A stretch of DNA of 7,803 nt, from the NCBI GenBank assembly GCA_011620505.1, contig WOZA01000063.1:1-7803 (forward strand), read 5' to 3'. A model generated the notes under the pieces. That model searched no databases. It saw only the letters and a program-made list of their open reading frames with translations, and was not told the DNA's origin. Source of the stretch: Anaerolineaceae bacterium (GTDB lineage: Bacteria > Chloroflexota > Anaerolineae > Anaerolineales > Anaerolineaceae). The translations under genes and the position numbers were made by a program. Below, one piece after another: positions 1 to 6,383 of the stretch; position 1 is the first letter of the stretch, and each line of letters begins with the position of its first letter.

Positions 1-6
1 CTTGTT

Positions 7-32
7 CTTGCAAGGTCTCCTGACCTTGCAAG
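7..32. repeat. Perfect 11-bp inverted repeat at the left edge
   Basis: The arms at 7-17 (CTTGCAAGGTC) and 22-32 (GACCTTGCAAG) are exact reverse complements around a TCCT loop. Each arm contains the self-palindrome CTTGCAAG, and the block AAGGTCTCC at 12-20 recurs at 44-52. The hairpin lies about 80 bases beyond the glpK stop. It could terminate glpK, but no T-run follows it on the minus strand; on the plus strand only TTTT follows (35-38). The internal repetition makes a dispersed intergenic repeat, cut by the window edge, equally plausible. Confidence 0.5.
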
Positions 33-110
33 GGTTTTGACCGAAGGTCTCCAGCTATCCTTGTCCAATAGGAACGATTGGAATTTCACCAATGCAAATT
101 CGGAAAAAGC

Positions 111-1613
111 CTACTCTTCAACCCAATCAAACGTGCGGGTGACAGCCTTCTTCCAGCCAGCCATGAGCTTGCCGCGGGTTTGTGCGTTCATGTGCGGCTG
201 CCAACAATAATCTATCTGCCAGTTTTCGCGCAGGTCGTTGAGCTGCTGCCAAAACCCGACTGCCAGTCCGGCTGCATAAGCTGCACCCAGCGCGGTCGTC
301 TCAGCGACTTTAGGCCGGAATACCGGTACGCCGAGGATATCGCTCTGGAACTGCATCAGCAACTGGTTGTGCACCATACCGCCATCTACCTTCAGGGCAG
401 TCAGGGGCACGCCCGAGTCTTTGTTCATTGCCTCAAGAACTTCCGCAGTCTGGTAGGCGGTTGCCTCAAGGACGGCACGGGCAAGATGTCCGGCATTAAT
501 GTAGCGTGTCAGTCCGACGATTGCGCCGCGGGCGTCACTGCGCCAGTAAGGGGCAAACAGACCCGAAAAAGCTGGTACAAAATAGATCCCGCCGCTATCT
601 TCGACCGTGTTTGCCAGGGTTTCGATTTCAGCTGAGGTTTCGATCATTCTCAGATTGTCCCGCATCCACTGCACCAGCGCCCCGGTGATAGCAATGGAAC
701 CCTCCAGGGCATAATAGGCGGGTTCTTTGCCAATTTTGTAGGCGAGCGTGGTTAGCATCCCATTTTTGGACTGGATCGGCTCAGTTCCGGTGTTCATCAG
801 CAGAAAACAGCCGGTTCCATAAGTGTTTTTTGCCTCCCCAGCCGTATAGCAAGTTTGCCCGAATAACGCCGCTTGCTGGTCGCCCAGGTCGCCCGAAATG
901 GGGATGTCCTTGAGCTCGGGGATGCTGATCAGACCGTAAACCTCGCTGGATGCCTTGATCTGCGGCAGCATTGCTCTCGGCACGCCGATGATTTTGAGCA
1001 TGCTGTCATCCCAATCGAGCGTGTGCAGATTCATCAGGAAGGTGCGCGAGGCATTGCTGACATCCGTCACATGTTTTCCGCCATTTGGACCGCCGGTGAG
1101 ATTCCAGATCAGCCAGCTATCGATGGTGCCGAAGCACAGTTCCCCGTTTTCTGCCTTTTCACGCGCCCCAGGGGTATTGTCCAGCAGCCAGCGGATCTTG
1201 GAACCTGAAAAATACGGGTTGGTCGGCAGCCCGACGATTTCCCGGAAGCGGTCCTGGCCACCTTCAGCAGCCAATTGGTTCATGAAACCAGCCGTGCGAG
1301 TGTCTTGCCAGACGATCGCGTTGGCAATGGGTCGTCCGGTGGCGCGCTCCCACACGACGGTGGTTTCGCGCTGGTTGGTGATGCCGCAGGCTGCGATTTC
1401 TGTGAGGGAGATGTCGGTTTTATTGAGCGCGCCGCGAATGACATACAGCACCGAGTTCCAAATCTCGAGGGCATCATGTTCCACCCACCCCGGTTTGGGG
1501 TAGATCTGAGTGTGTTCTTTCTGATCCGAGGCCACGATGGATCCACTGTGATCGAAGATAATACAGCGTGAACTGGTCGTTCCCTGGTCAATCGCGATTA
1601 CATATTTTTGCAT
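111..1613 (-). CDS. glpK: Glycerol kinase
   Basis: The enzyme phosphorylates glycerol with ATP to sn-glycerol-3-phosphate in the cytoplasm, which traps glycerol and feeds the G3P dehydrogenase encoded on the right arm. This is a FGGY-family kinase of 500 residues, matching the usual length (about 500). Visible motifs in order are DQGTTSSR (9-16), GITNQRETT (77-85), WQDTR (102-106), NPYFSG (132-137), GDQQAALFGQ (244-253), KNTYGTGCF (262-270), the FVPAFSGLFAPYW region (345-357) and VDGGMVHN (409-416). By comparison with E. coli GlpK, the glycerol-contacting residues R82, E83, Y134 and D245 are all present. The start ATG at 1611-1613 has GAGGGAG (1619-1625) five bases upstream. The loop before GDQQAALFGQ has neither the GGKGGTR fructose-1,6-bisphosphate site of E. 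coli nor the HPr-phosphorylated His of Enterococcus, so allosteric control probably differs. The gene is intact, with stop TAG at 111-113. Confidence 0.97.
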   Translation of the reverse strand: MQKYVIAIDQGTTSSRCIIFDHSGSIVASDQKEHTQIYPKPGWVEHDALEIWNSVLYVIRGALNKTDISLTEIAACGITNQRETTVVWERATGRPIANAIVWQDTRTAGFMNQLAAEGGQDRFREIVGLPTNPYFSGSKIRWLLDNTPGAREKAENGELCFGTIDSWLIWNLTGGPNGGKHVTDVSNASRTFLMNLHTLDWDDSMLKIIGVPRAMLPQIKASSEVYGLISIPELKDIPISGDLGDQQAALFGQTCYTAGEAKNTYGTGCFLLMNTGTEPIQSKNGMLTTLAYKIGKEPAYYALEGSIAITGALVQWMRDNLRMIETSAEIETLANTVEDSGGIYFVPAFSGLFAPYWRSDARGAIVGLTRYINAGHLARAVLEATAYQTAEVLEAMNKDSGVPLTALKVDGGMVHNQLLMQFQSDILGVPVFRPKVAETTALGAAYAAGLAVGFWQQLNDLRENWQIDYCWQPHMNAQTRGKLMAGWKKAVTRTFDWVEE

Positions 1614-1618
1614 AGTAA

Positions 1619-1625
1619 CTCCCTC
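1619..1625 (-). promoter_or_regulatory. Ribosome binding site of glpK
   Basis: On the minus strand the sequence GAGGGAG ends five bases before the ATG at 1613. It supports this start, from which the protein begins directly with the first kinase strand. Confidence 0.6.
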
Positions 1626-1651
1626 GATGTAGTAATAGGAAATACTAACTC

Positions 1652-1660
1652 ATCATATCA
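1652..1660 (-). promoter_or_regulatory. Candidate extended -10 promoter of glpK
   Basis: On the minus strand this reads TGATATGAT, an extended -10 (TGN followed by TATGAT, 5 of 6 matches to TATAAT). A weak TTGAGG lies 19 bases further upstream. Transcription would begin near 1645 and give a leader of about 30 bases with the ribosome site inside it. Its position just downstream of the terminator hairpin fits independent transcription of glpK. This is a consensus match by eye only. Confidence 0.4.
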
Positions 1661-1688
1661 AAATAAACGGATAAGACCTCAACTAAAC

Positions 1689-1717
1689 TCTGGCCTCCGA
1701 ATTTTTCGGAGGCCAGA
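1689..1717 (-). terminator. Hairpin between the hydrolase gene and glpK, likely terminator
   Basis: A perfect 13-bp stem (TCTGGCCTCCGAA at 1689-1701, TTCGGAGGCCAGA at 1705-1717) closes a three-base loop. It starts 16 bases past the hydrolase stop. On the minus strand it is followed by GTTTAGTT, a weak U-tract, so termination may be partial or act mainly as a 3' end stabiliser. It could equally be read on the other strand, but no plus-strand gene ends here. Confidence 0.7.
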
Positions 1718-1732
1718 ATTGTATTCAAAACA

Positions 1733-3547
1733 TTAATTTGTCAAGGTGTTTGTGGCGGCGATTATGGCCATTATAAGACCAAAAATGATACCGCTGATAT
1801 ACGGATTTTTTGTAACTTTGTAAATGGCTCTATCCAACATGACTGCAAGCGGGAAGTAAACCAGGATGGGGAACAACCAGATACCGTAGATATTCGATAC
1901 TGGTGTTGCCAGTTGTTCAGTCCAGGATTTACCTTCGATGAAGAACGTTCCATACTGAAGTATGGTATAGAACAAAGCTCCCCCAACTGTAGCCAACGAC
2001 AGCACTGCTACATTGACCCATTCCTTCCCCTGCTTGACATAATTAAAGCAGTTGACAGACACAGAGTGGATGATGTAGAAGAACAGGAAGAATGGCGCGT
2101 AGCGCAGGATCTCGTCAATTTTACTGGGAGGGAAGGCCTTCACCGGAATGACCCAAAATCTGAAATCGACTTTCAGAAGATAGTCCGCGGCAAATACAAT
2201 CAGGAAGGCGCCTGAAACTACAGCGAGAGCCAGCAAAATAGTTTTGACCAACTTCTGGCCCGAGATTCTGGTACCGCGTTCTGCACCAGATCCGGACATC
2301 GTCCTTCCGATGAGGATCATAATCAGTGTAAAGATTCCGTTTGCGAATGCCCAAAGTGCGATAAGCCACACTGGCCTCTGATTGACAAAAGCGGGTTGGA
2401 AGTTAGCTATCCATCCTGGTAACTTTAGATAAGTGAAGAAAGACACAAATGCTGAGACAACTAAGCTAGCCCAGAACCAAATTTTGGCTTTTCCTTCTGG
2501 AGCAGGGGCAGGTTCTACTATCTCTCCAGCCTTTAGAGTCGAGAAATATTTCGTTTCAAGCAGGACCCGAGTGAAAGCCCACACGAAGATAATGAAGCCA
2601 ACCAAGCCAATAAAGTTGAAAATCGCCTTCCATTGCCACACTTGATTGTTGGCGGGTATAGGATTAGGTGCGCCCAATGCTTTCTCGAAGAAATTTACAC
2701 TGAAATTCAACACCTTGGAAGAGATGGTATTCCAGGGGTGAATTTGATACGGTGCGTAAATAGCGCGTATCGATTCTTCTCCATCGATAGGTTTGACGTA
2801 AAACACATTGTCTTTACGCACTTCACCTTCCGCTGGATCGATGCCAAAGTTAAGGAAGGATTGTGCAGTTACCTGGTTGATGTAATCTCTGGGGGCAGAC
2901 GGCACGCCATTGGCATCCCGCACTCTGAAGAAGAATTCATCAAATCGACCAGCGACAATGGCGACATCGCGACTTCCATATTTGTTGTAATAAGCTTTGT
3001 CTTCATTAAAGTAATTTGCATCATTGCCAACAAGCAAAACAGCACTGATTAGCTGTTCCTCTTTCAGATTATCATCGTCAACCGCAAGATTTGCCGCTCT
3101 GGCTCCATTAGAGTGGCCAGTCACACCGATACGACTTCTATCTACGTATGGCAGTGCAGCTATTAGTTCGACCGCATCAGTCATACCCGTAGCTCTGATT
3201 TTGTAATTCACTTCTGGGCCAAGATCGTCAGAATTACCATGACCATACATATCTATGGACATCACCACATAACCGCGGCGGGCATATTCCACATAATTCA
3301 TATCTTGCATTTCGCGGTTGTTGTACCAGCCGTGACTGGTAATGATTGCCGGAGCGGGATTTTCAGGGGTGGCTGTTTCGGGGATAAAAAGCAGCGCACT
3401 CATCAATTTTCCTGTAGGAGTTTCCCACCGGAGATCTTTTACTGTGATTGAATAACCAGCAGTTTGAACGAAACTGGCCCCGAGGACACTGACGACCATA
3501 ACAATTATGGCCAACCAAAACCAAAAACCAACACTCTTATTTTTCAT
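1733..3547 (-). CDS. Membrane-anchored alpha/beta hydrolase with C-terminal multi-spanning domain
   Basis: This 604-residue protein begins with one hydrophobic segment (about 8-27), acting as a signal anchor. An alpha/beta-hydrolase domain follows (about 32-295), with oxyanion-type SHGW (71-74), the DMYGHG turn (99-104), the nucleophile elbow GHSNG with Ser146, a probable acid Asp203 (GRFDEFF) and a probable catalytic His270. After it come about eight hydrophobic helices (about 308-330, 356-374, 392-414, 434-457, 481-502, 510-530, 552-572, 581-600). The catalytic domain probably faces outside, by the usual behaviour of such anchors. Substrate cannot be read from sequence; the fold covers esterases, lipases and acyl-peptidases. 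Its place directly before glpK suggests, as inference, hydrolysis of a glycerol ester or lipid whose glycerol feeds GlpK. The start ATG (3545-3547) is preceded by AGGAGAG at 3555-3561. Base composition looks more AT-rich than the flanking metabolic genes, so it may be a separately acquired gene. Confidence 0.88.
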   Translation of the reverse strand: MKNKSVGFWFWLAIIVMVVSVLGASFVQTAGYSITVKDLRWETPTGKLMSALLFIPETATPENPAPAIITSHGWYNNREMQDMNYVEYARRGYVVMSIDMYGHGNSDDLGPEVNYKIRATGMTDAVELIAALPYVDRSRIGVTGHSNGARAANLAVDDDNLKEEQLISAVLLVGNDANYFNEDKAYYNKYGSRDVAIVAGRFDEFFFRVRDANGVPSAPRDYINQVTAQSFLNFGIDPAEGEVRKDNVFYVKPIDGEESIRAIYAPYQIHPWNTISSKVLNFSVNFFEKALGAPNPIPANNQVWQWKAIFNFIGLVGFIIFVWAFTRVLLETKYFSTLKAGEIVEPAPAPEGKAKIWFWASLVVSAFVSFFTYLKLPGWIANFQPAFVNQRPVWLIALWAFANGIFTLIMILIGRTMSGSGAERGTRISGQKLVKTILLALAVVSGAFLIVFAADYLLKVDFRFWVIPVKAFPPSKIDEILRYAPFFLFFYIIHSVSVNCFNYVKQGKEWVNVAVLSLATVGGALFYTILQYGTFFIEGKSWTEQLATPVSNIYGIWLFPILVYFPLAVMLDRAIYKVTKNPYISGIIFGLIMAIIAATNTLTN

Positions 3548-3554
3548 TCTTGCT

Positions 3555-3561
3555 CTCTCCT
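3555..3561 (-). promoter_or_regulatory. Ribosome binding site of the hydrolase gene
   Basis: The minus-strand sequence AGGAGAG lies seven bases before the ATG at 3547 and supports the chosen start. Confidence 0.6.
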
Positions 3562-3563
3562 AA

Positions 3564-3591
3564 ATTGAATAGTCATTTGTTAAATTGTCAA
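3564..3591 (-). promoter_or_regulatory. Candidate proximal promoter of the hydrolase gene
   Basis: A perfect -35 hexamer TTGACA (3586-3591 on the minus strand) is followed, after 16 bases, by a weak -10 TTCAAT (3564-3569, 4 of 6). The predicted start near 3557 would fall inside the ribosome site, which argues against it being the main promoter. A more distant candidate at 3757-3786 is listed separately. Confidence 0.25.
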
Positions 3592-3756
3592 GATACGACT
3601 AACTAATTATCCCGTGCACCTCCTCTATTTCTCTTACTAACCGGAAGCAAGCTAATTACGTAGATGCTTCTTCTAATGGTGAAATGCTTGTAAATTTAAC
3701 AACGATAGACGCGACTAAAAATATTTGCCAAAAAATACCGAAAATACTTTACTTAA

Positions 3757-3786
3757 TTTATACAGCAAATTACGTATGGATGATAA
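3757..3786 (-). promoter_or_regulatory. Candidate distal promoter of the hydrolase gene
   Basis: On the minus strand TTATCA (3781-3786, 4 of 6) and TATAAA (3757-3762, 5 of 6) are separated by 18 bases. The predicted start near 3750 would give a leader of about 200 bases. One copy of the AATTACGTA motif lies in the spacer and the palindrome overlaps the -35, so a bound regulator could block or guide polymerase here. Consensus match only. Confidence 0.3.
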
Positions 3787-3816
3787 TTTCTGCGCCAAAT
3801 GTGCGGAATTAATCAT
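3780..3816. promoter_or_regulatory. Imperfect palindrome, candidate SorC-type operator
   Basis: The 16-base arms 3780-3795 and 3801-3816 match as inverted repeats at 12 of 16 positions (outer ATGAT/ATCAT exact) around a five-base centre. Long, imperfect dyads upstream of the regulator gene are usual for SorC/DeoR-type proteins, which bind as tetramers. It sits between the leftward and rightward promoter candidates. No binding data can be inferred beyond symmetry and position. Confidence 0.4.
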
Positions 3817-3854
3817 ATCGGAAGCCTAAGATCTTGAGAAATTGTTCGAGTATA

Positions 3855-3883
3855 TTGAAAGATTGTGCAGATAAAGCTATACT
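3855..3883 (+). promoter_or_regulatory. Promoter of the regulator/G3P dehydrogenase operon
   Basis: TTGAAA (3855-3860) and TATACT (3878-3883) each match the sigma-70 consensus at 5 of 6 positions with the ideal 17-base spacer. Transcription should begin around 3889-3891, only 2-10 bases before the first possible start codons (GTG 3893, ATG 3899). This is the best promoter match in the window; if it is used, the mRNA is leaderless or nearly so. Confidence 0.6.
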
Positions 3884-3898
3884 TTTGCTCAGGTGCCT

Positions 3899-4903
3899 AT
3901 GGACGAAATTGAGAGGACACATAATGCAATTGTTGCGGCAAGATTGTATTACTATCAAAACCTCACTACGGAAGCAATCGCGCGTGAGATGGTTATTTCA
4001 AGATCCTCCGTTTCGCGTTTGCTTGCATATGCAAGAGAAAACGGTCTGGTAAGTATCCAGGTCATTGATGTTGAAGACCAGCCTACATCTCTGGCTCAAG
4101 CGATCCTATCCCATTACAAGGAAGCCAGGAAAGTGCAAGTTGTTCCGGTTTCCCACATTTTGAGTGAGTCAGACTGGCTCGAAAGAACCGCCCAATATGC
4201 GGCAAATTACCTGAATACCGTTTTTGATTCGGATATGATAATGGGTGTGGCCTGGGGAGCAACCATTAGCGCAATCTCAAGATATTTACAGCCAAAAACA
4301 ACGCACAACTCCCATATTGTTCAGCTCAATGGAGCTGGCAATACCAGGAGCATGGGCATCGAATATGCAAGTGAGATCATTCTGCGTTTCGCTCAAGCGT
4401 ATCAAGCCAGCGTTGATCTCTTTCCGGTGCCAACATTTTTTGATTTTGTCAGCACGAAAGAAGCCATGTGGAAGGAACGCAGCATCAAAAGAATTTTGGA
4501 ATTACAACAGCGTTCAGATTTATTGCTGCACAGCATTGGCGCGGTAAAATCCGGCGTACCCAGTCATGTTTATTCCGGCGGCTTTTTGGAGGAAAAGGAC
4601 TACCAGGAGCTCAGACGTTTCAATATCGCTGGTGATATCGCCACAGTCTTTTTCAGGCGGGATGGAAGTTTTGATAACATCCCAATCAATCTGAGAGCAA
4701 GTGGACCTAATCTGGGAATGATTAAGCAGAAGCGGGCGATTTGTGTTGTCTCAGGATTGGGTAAAGCCGCAGGTTTGCACGCCGCTTTATCAGGAGGATT
4801 GGTAAAAGAGTTGATCGTGGACGAACCAACCGCAAGACTTTTAGTAAGCAAGTACATCAACAACGAGAAAGATAAATTTCTTGATGAAAAATACTTCATA
4901 TGA
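3899..4903 (+). CDS. SorC-family transcriptional regulator
   Basis: This DNA-binding sensor of 334 residues has the SorC/DeoR-like layout: an N-terminal helix-turn-helix (about residues 22-43, with LTTEAIAREM and ISRSSVSRLL) and a C-terminal sugar-phosphate-binding domain (about 60-325). Family-like stretches are GVAWGATI (about 116-123), GDIATVFF with a following RRDG (about 245-256) and a Gly-rich end ALSGGLVKELIVDEPTA (about 296-312). SorC proteins usually bind phosphorylated sugars or trioses; here G3P or DHAP is the natural candidate effector (inference). ATG 3899 was chosen because AGG lies five bases upstream; GTG at 3893 would add two residues, and a stop at 3872-3874 excludes any longer start. 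The gene overlaps the next by 20 bases, so it is probably translated with the operon and may control its own promoter. The usual glycerol regulators GlpR (DeoR) or GlpP (antiterminator) are not seen. Confidence 0.9.
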   Translation: MDEIERTHNAIVAARLYYYQNLTTEAIAREMVISRSSVSRLLAYARENGLVSIQVIDVEDQPTSLAQAILSHYKEARKVQVVPVSHILSESDWLERTAQYAANYLNTVFDSDMIMGVAWGATISAISRYLQPKTTHNSHIVQLNGAGNTRSMGIEYASEIILRFAQAYQASVDLFPVPTFFDFVSTKEAMWKERSIKRILELQQRSDLLLHSIGAVKSGVPSHVYSGGFLEEKDYQELRRFNIAGDIATVFFRRDGSFDNIPINLRASGPNLGMIKQKRAICVVSGLGKAAGLHAALSGGLVKELIVDEPTARLLVSKYINNEKDKFLDEKYFI

Positions 4904-6383
4904 TTACCTGATCATCGGCGCGGGAGTGGTGGGCAGCATGATCGCCCGCTGGCTTTCGCGCTACCAGGCGGATATTCTGCTGATCGACAAGGAAGCTGAT
5001 CTCGGCATGGGCGCGACGGCAGCCAACTCCGCCATCATTCACCCTGGCTATGATCCCCCACCAGGCTCCCTCAAAGCTCTCACGAATGTGCGAGCCAACC
5101 CGATGTGGGACCAACTTTCCGCGGAGCTTAACTTCGCCTTTGAACGCCCAGGAGATTTTGTTGTGGCTATCGGGGAACAGGAACTGCCGGCCGTCGAAAA
5201 GCTTTATCAGCAGGGCATCAAAAACGGAGTGCCTGGCATGAAGCTTATTAGCGGCGCAGAGATGCGCGAACAGGAACCCCTGATCAATCCGCAAGTAAGC
5301 GGTGCCTTATGGGCCAGCACAGGGGGTATTTGTGATCCTTTCCAGGTGACCGTGGCTGCGGCTGAAAATGCAGTCATGAATGGCGCTGAAGTCCTGCTGG
5401 AAACAGAGTTCCGCGATTTTCTCATGGAAGGCAGCCGTGTGATCGGCGTTCGCACTACCCGCGGCGATTTTTTTGCCCGCTGGGTGATCAACGCTGCTGG
5501 AATCTATTCCGATGTTGTCATGCACAAAGCGGGCGTTCGCCCGGAGTTTGTGATCACGCCGCGTAAAGGGGAATACTTCGTTTTAGACAGCGCGGATATC
5601 CGCACCAGGCATATCTACTTCCCGATTCCGACCGAAAAGGGAAAAGGTATCCTGGTAACAAATACTGTCCACGGCAACACGATTATTGGTCCAAACGCTA
5701 ATATTATTGATGATAAGGAAAATACTTCCTCCACCAAGGAAGGCCTGGATGAGATCGCTGATGGCGCGCGCAAGCTGATTCCCTCCATGAATCTGCGCTC
5801 TGTGATTGCCACTTTTGCGGGGCTGCGGCCGATGGGTAACGCGCGTTCGTTGAACCCGGCAGTTGACTATCATAACGATTTTGTTATAGAAATCCCCCGG
5901 CAAGTGCAGGGTTTGGTCAACCTGGGCGGGATTGAATCGCCCGGTCTGACAGCCGCTCCAGCTATCGCCGAGATGGTAGTGGCGCTCCTGAAAGATGCTG
6001 GCGATACCCTAATCGAGAAAAAAGACTGGAATCCCATTCGCCCTGCCAGACCGCGCTTCAGGAACATGTCCCATGCGGAGCGCCAGGCACTGTGCGCGAG
6101 CGATTCTACCTATGGGCGAGTGATCTGCCGCTGCGAAAACATAACCGAGGGTGAGATTGTCCGTGAGATTCATGCCCCCATCCCTGCCACCACGTACGAT
6201 GCTATCAAGCGCCGTACCTGGCTGGGAACCGGGCGCTGCCAGGGCGGCTTTGACATGCCGCGCGTGGTGGCGATCCTTTCCCGCGAGCTGGGAATATCCC
6301 CACTGAAAGTGACCAAGCGAGGAACTGGGTCAGAATTCCTTTTCCGCCAGACTAAGGAACTGGGGGTGCAGGATGCTGATTAA
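4884..6383 (+). CDS. glpA: GlpA-like FAD-dependent glycerol-3-phosphate dehydrogenase with BFD iron-sulfur domain
   Basis: Likely oxidises sn-glycerol-3-phosphate to dihydroxyacetone phosphate. The 499-residue protein starts with an FAD Rossmann motif (IIGAGVVGSMIARWL, about 10-24, with the acidic D after LLI), then the DAO-type substrate domain containing ANSAIIHPGYD (about 47-57), RKGEYFVLD (about 227-235) and AGLRPM (about 312-317), where the Arg is the expected phosphate/substrate contact. The C-terminal BFD-type [2Fe-2S] region has CRC (Cys 415 and 417) and GRCQGGF (Cys 452). The fourth ligand position is Asp (457) instead of the usual Cys. No membrane segment is seen, so a partner must carry electrons onward. 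ATG 4884 is preferred; TTG 4881 would add one residue. It overlaps the regulator by 20 bases with only a weak ribosome site, so translation is probably coupled. Related two-substrate oxidases such as L-2-hydroxyglutarate dehydrogenase share the fold, but the BFD tail, the neighbours and glpK favour G3P. Confidence 0.87.
   Translation: MKNTSYDYLIIGAGVVGSMIARWLSRYQADILLIDKEADLGMGATAANSAIIHPGYDPPPGSLKALTNVRANPMWDQLSAELNFAFERPGDFVVAIGEQELPAVEKLYQQGIKNGVPGMKLISGAEMREQEPLINPQVSGALWASTGGICDPFQVTVAAAENAVMNGAEVLLETEFRDFLMEGSRVIGVRTTRGDFFARWVINAAGIYSDVVMHKAGVRPEFVITPRKGEYFVLDSADIRTRHIYFPIPTEKGKGILVTNTVHGNTIIGPNANIIDDKENTSSTKEGLDEIADGARKLIPSMNLRSVIATFAGLRPMGNARSLNPAVDYHNDFVIEIPRQVQGLVNLGGIESPGLTAAPAIAEMVVALLKDAGDTLIEKKDWNPIRPARPRFRNMSHAERQALCASDSTYGRVICRCENITEGEIVREIHAPIPATTYDAIKRRTWLGTGRCQGGFDMPRVVAILSRELGISPLKVTKRGTGSEFLFRQTKELGVQDAD

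Larger units (their letters stand above)
3548..3898. promoter_or_regulatory. Divergent control region between the hydrolase and regulator genes
   Basis: About 350 bases of AT-rich sequence without a convincing gene separate the two arms. It contains candidate promoters facing both ways, an imperfect palindrome at 3780-3816, and two copies of a GCWAATTACGTA motif at 3651-3662 and 3765-3776. A consensus-like AGGAGGTG is present on the minus strand near 3615-3622 but has no usable start codon after it. The layout suggests coordinated control of both arms, most simply by the adjacent SorC-family protein. Confidence 0.6.

Noticed and set aside
78..635. Open frame of 185 codons on the plus strand opposite glpK, and similar long antisense frames elsewhere
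   Set aside because: These are antisense to well-supported genes, their translations show no domain pattern and no ribosome site fits them. They follow from the codon use of the true genes.
3544..3576. Ten-codon upstream reading frame on the minus strand whose TGA overlaps the hydrolase ATG (ATGA)
   Set aside because: No ribosome site precedes its ATG, and the peptide MTIQFRREQE shows no attenuator-like pattern. The overlap is probably chance.
3612..3625. AGGAGGTG on the minus strand, a near-perfect Shine-Dalgarno
   Set aside because: No ATG, GTG or TTG stands at a suitable distance with a reading frame of useful length; the only GTG overlaps the motif itself.
1652..3819. ATCATATC shared by the glpK promoter (1652-1659) and the divergent control region (3812-3819) as a common operator
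   Set aside because: A shared 8-mer between regions of these lengths is expected by chance about as often as not, and the glpK copy is explained by the -10 element.
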